Of a stretch of DNA of 43,413 nt, positions 41,144 through 43,413 are shown one piece after another. The position numbers were made by a program, and so were the translations under genes. How positions within the stretch are numbered: position 1 is the stretch's first letter; the number at the start of each line of letters is the position of its first letter. The DNA comes from Veillonellales bacterium (GTDB taxonomy: Bacteria > Bacillota > Negativicutes > JAAYSF01). Location of the stretch: the NCBI GenBank assembly GCA_039680175.1, contig JBDKTO010000092.1, positions 1 to 43,413 of the forward strand, written 5' to 3'. The notes under the pieces are model-generated. The model did no database searches. It was not told where the DNA came from and worked only from the letters and a program-made list of their open reading frames with translations.

Positions 41144-42991
41144 TTACTTATGCAAATGATAAGGGATCGTTGCTACAATTACATTCTTTTTCAAGATCAG
41201 CGCCGTCCGGATAATCCAGCCTGTTTGATTGTGCAGCAGACGGTGCCACCATTTCTTCGGCTCAAATTCAGGGATTAGCACCGTAATATAATCTTCCGGC
41301 TGCTTCTGCTTATCCAATGCTTCCACATAGTCAATCAGCGGCTGGATAACCAAACGATACGGCGAATACACGGTAACCAGCTTAACCCCTGGATTCCAGC
41401 GCTCCCATTTACAAATTACCTTCTGCGCCGATTCTTCATCCGTGGCAATATGGAGCGCAATAACATCCGCACTCAGTGTCTTGGCATACTTTAATGTTTC
41501 AAAAACCACTCTGGTAGGCGAAGCGACAGGTACCACAATATGATTTTTCCCAAGCTTAAATTGCATTTCACCGGATTCCAGCCATTCTAGCGGCAAATGA
41601 AGCTGCTCCGCCATATTATTGTAATGAAAGCGAATCTTTTTGAACACCCAGATCATAAAAGGTATAAACAACATAATAATCCAGGCACCGTACAGAAACT
41701 TGGTAATCCCAATAATGACAACAACAATCGTAGTTGCCAAAGCGCCAAAACCGTTTAAAGCGGCACGGAACAGCCAATTCGGCCCCCTTTCCCGGTTCCA
41801 GTGCACCACCATACTGACTTGGGCAATCGTAAAAGAAATAAAAACGCCGATAGCATATAAAGAAATTAAATCTTCCGTCTGTCCTTTATAGATAATGGTC
41901 AGCATAACTGCGGCCATTGTAAGCAAAATAATTCCGTTGGAAAAAGTCAGCCGCTCTCCCCGGGTAGCCAGATAGCGGGGCATATATCCGTCCCGGGCGA
42001 TAATAGACAATAAAACCGGCAGCCCATTATAGGCGGTATTGGCCGCCAAATAAAGAACAATCATAGTCGAAATTTGAACATAATAGTACATCCAAGTCCG
42101 GCCAAAAATTTCTTCGGACAATTGGGATAAAGCCGTCACTTCCTGCAAGGGCATAATGTGAAAATGAAGCATTAAAAAAGAAACACCCACCAACATAGTT
42201 CCCAGAATGCCGGCCATCAAATACGTTGTGGCAACGGCATTGCGGGCTGCCGGCTTTTTAAACAGAGGCACACTGTCGGCAATCGCTTCAATACCGGTCA
42301 TAGAACTGCAGCCATTGGCAAAGGCCCGCAAGGCAATAAACAGTGTAGCCCAATCCAATTGCTGCCGGGCAAGGGATTGGGGCGGAATCAGCGGCACAGC
42401 CTGGGTAAACGCCTGCCAGCAGCCGATAGCCAGCAATACAAATATGCCCAGCAAAAAAGCATATGTCGGATAAACGAAGACGGAAGACGATTCCCGGATG
42501 CCCCGCAGATTCACCAGCATTAAAACAAGAAACAATACCAATACATCCAGAATCACCTCATTCCCTGTCAACGCAGGAAACGCCGATACAATAGCCGCCG
42601 TACCGGCAGAAACACTTACAGCTGCGGTCAGAACATAATCGGCAAGTACCGATCCGGCCGCCACTAAGGCCGGCATTTCTCCCAAATTTTGTCTGGCAAT
42701 CGCATAGGATCCGCCGCCGCCCGGATTTGCTTTAGCCACTTGAGCATAAGAAATGGCTACTGTAATCAGCACCAGCAGAATTGCTAAAGTTACCGGTATC
42801 ATATAGCCATACGTAATCAGTCCCGGCAAGGCAACTAAAGCCAGGATAGCCTGCTCCGGTCCATAGGCCACCGACGACAAAGCGTCTGACGAAAAAATTG
42901 ACAGTGCTTTCCATTTTGGCATTTTTTCCTGAGCCATTTCCTGATTATGCAGCGGTTTACCAATCAGCAGCCGCCGAAGCAACCGAACCAT
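41144..42991 (-). CDS. kimA: KimA-type potassium transporter (APC superfamily)
   Basis: 615 residues from ATG 42991 (CGGAGG upstream), near the 607 of Bacillus KimA. N-terminal KALSIFSSDALSSVAYG, then twelve membrane segments with NPGGGGSYAIARQNLGE, and a soluble C-terminal domain (about 450-615) with HIVVPVASPTRVVFETLKYA. KUP-like K+/H+ symporter that c-di-AMP inhibits through this domain. The upstream c-di-AMP riboswitch strongly supports a role in K+ uptake. A general amino acid permease is the alternative. Confidence 0.88.
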   Translation of the reverse strand: MVRLLRRLLIGKPLHNQEMAQEKMPKWKALSIFSSDALSSVAYGPEQAILALVALPGLITYGYMIPVTLAILLVLITVAISYAQVAKANPGGGGSYAIARQNLGEMPALVAAGSVLADYVLTAAVSVSAGTAAIVSAFPALTGNEVILDVLVLFLVLMLVNLRGIRESSSVFVYPTYAFLLGIFVLLAIGCWQAFTQAVPLIPPQSLARQQLDWATLFIALRAFANGCSSMTGIEAIADSVPLFKKPAARNAVATTYLMAGILGTMLVGVSFLMLHFHIMPLQEVTALSQLSEEIFGRTWMYYYVQISTMIVLYLAANTAYNGLPVLLSIIARDGYMPRYLATRGERLTFSNGIILLTMAAVMLTIIYKGQTEDLISLYAIGVFISFTIAQVSMVVHWNRERGPNWLFRAALNGFGALATTIVVVIIGITKFLYGAWIIMLFIPFMIWVFKKIRFHYNNMAEQLHLPLEWLESGEMQFKLGKNHIVVPVASPTRVVFETLKYAKTLSADVIALHIATDEESAQKVICKWERWNPGVKLVTVYSPYRLVIQPLIDYVEALDKQKQPEDYITVLIPEFEPKKWWHRLLHNQTGWIIRTALILKKNVIVATIPYHLHK

Positions 42992-43100
42992 ATGTTGATT
43001 CCTCCGTATTCTAATAATTAATATTACGTCCTGCTTGCAATGCGTATCAACGTATGCGGAAGCGCCTCGGTCATCCAGCACTTAACTCTTTTTCGGCACG

Positions 43101-43125
43101 AAAAAAGAACCCTAAAAGGTTCCTT
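43101..43125 (-). terminator. riboswitch-controlled terminator upstream of kimA
   Basis: On the minus strand AAGGAACC pairs with GGTTCTTT (one G-U pair) and more T follow. It comes directly after the riboswitch and before the kimA leader, so it is the expression platform. Confidence 0.85.
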
Positions 43126-43136
43126 GACCCCTGCTT

Positions 43137-43254
43137 TTAGCCTACGGAGTTAGCTGACGGGTAGGATGGCAAGGATTTCAACATCCCTTCTACCACTCGG
43201 TAGAATAAACCCCACTAGATTGGTTCCTCCGTTTTCTCTCAAAACTCGGCTATC
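43137..43254 (-). ncRNA. c-di-AMP riboswitch (ydaO/yuaA family)
   Basis: On the minus strand the conserved pieces occur in order: AGCCGAG (5' strand of P1), GGAGGAACC (43222-43230), GGGGTTTATTC (43203-43213), a variable hairpin, GGGATG, and CCCGTCAGCTAACTCCG (43145-43161) followed by TAGGCT, which pairs back with AGCC. This matches ydaO. c-di-AMP binding favours the terminator at 43101-43125 and turns kimA off. The gene-free stretch 42992-43297 is filled by the riboswitch, the terminator and about 110 bases of leader. Confidence 0.92.
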
Positions 43255-43297
43255 AAATGAGACTTCATCCAGCTGGAATTTGTCCTCCATCTGAATT

Positions 43298-43413
43298 TTA
43301 ATCGAATTCATCCAGGAACTTAGCCGCTCTTAACTCCCGCTTGTAGAAACCGGAGTCGTAGAGAGACTTGGTCTTCGGATAAACTATATATCCATTCCAA
43401 TTATAGCCATTCC
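43298..43413 (-). CDS. 3' end of an unidentified gene
   Basis: The last 37 codons and TAA stop (43298-43300) of a frame that enters from beyond the right edge: it reads NGYNWNGYIVYP, then KTKSLYDSGFYKRELRAAKFLDEFD at the end. It has coding-like composition and ends just before the kimA riboswitch. It is too short to name. Confidence 0.55.
   Translation of the reverse strand, partial: NGYNWNGYIVYPKTKSLYDSGFYKRELRAAKFLDEFD

Overview
The window reads like the chromosome of an anaerobic, spore-forming, diderm-type Firmicute, most likely a Negativicute of the Sporomusa group. The clues are a Tat-exported fumarate reductase of the MfrABE type, a biotin synthase of the anaerobe-type cysteine pattern, a KimA potassium transporter behind a c-di-AMP riboswitch, LarE, and a Cys-Tyr-Pro repeat protein behind a mother-cell-like promoter. 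This placement is inference; no rRNA is present.

Positions 1 to about 2410 are the right end of an integrated element. It carries two tiny ORFs, a decayed XRE-like leader, an operator-like palindrome and a large serine recombinase. The recombinase stop codon lies next to the point where an asparagine synthetase gene (reading leftward from 3927) loses its conserved sequence, so the element interrupts asnB.

From 23598 down to 4093 nearly every gene reads leftward with overlaps or very short gaps. The order is: MFS carrier, PPC-domain protein, E1 alpha and beta, E2, lipB, lipA, an AhpD-like protein, a lipoate ligase, a GcvH-like protein, a GlcD-like flavoprotein, a GlcF/HdrD-like Fe-S protein, a second GcvH-like protein, an sLpl(AB)-type ligase, a LipT-like flavoprotein, two radical SAM proteins resembling LipS1/LipS2, a second E1 alpha and beta, a 3-hydroxyisobutyrate-dehydrogenase-like enzyme, a terminator, and a third GcvH-like protein. 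The cluster therefore holds both known lipoyl-synthesis routes, two ligases, four lipoylatable proteins and two E1 enzymes, but no dihydrolipoyl dehydrogenase (E3). A textbook -24/-12 sigma-54 promoter (23784-23801) precedes it, and an AcoR-like sigma-54 activator is encoded just upstream. Dyads of the form GTTC-N7-GAACAC occur at the likely enhancer position and again before the last GcvH gene. This is the strongest candidate for an undescribed system: a sigma-54-controlled lipoyl-dependent oxidative machine in which the GlcD/GlcF-like pair may replace E3.

Positions 26115-29777 encode MfrA, MfrB and MfrE, a periplasmic fumarate reductase. Then follow clpB, a soluble chemotaxis receptor with a C-terminal sensor, cysK, the CYP-repeat protein (plus strand), a small unknown protein with larE, and a biotin locus (plus strand). 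The biotin locus has a BirA operator, a frameshifted bioB copy and an intact bioB. A sodium/solute symporter and kimA with its c-di-AMP riboswitch follow, and the last 116 bases hold the 3' end of an unidentified gene.

Several leftward genes (mcp, cysK, symporter) share a layout of sigma-A promoter, terminator-like hairpin, then RBS, which suggests leader attenuation. I saw no tRNA, rRNA, CRISPR array or IS transposase.
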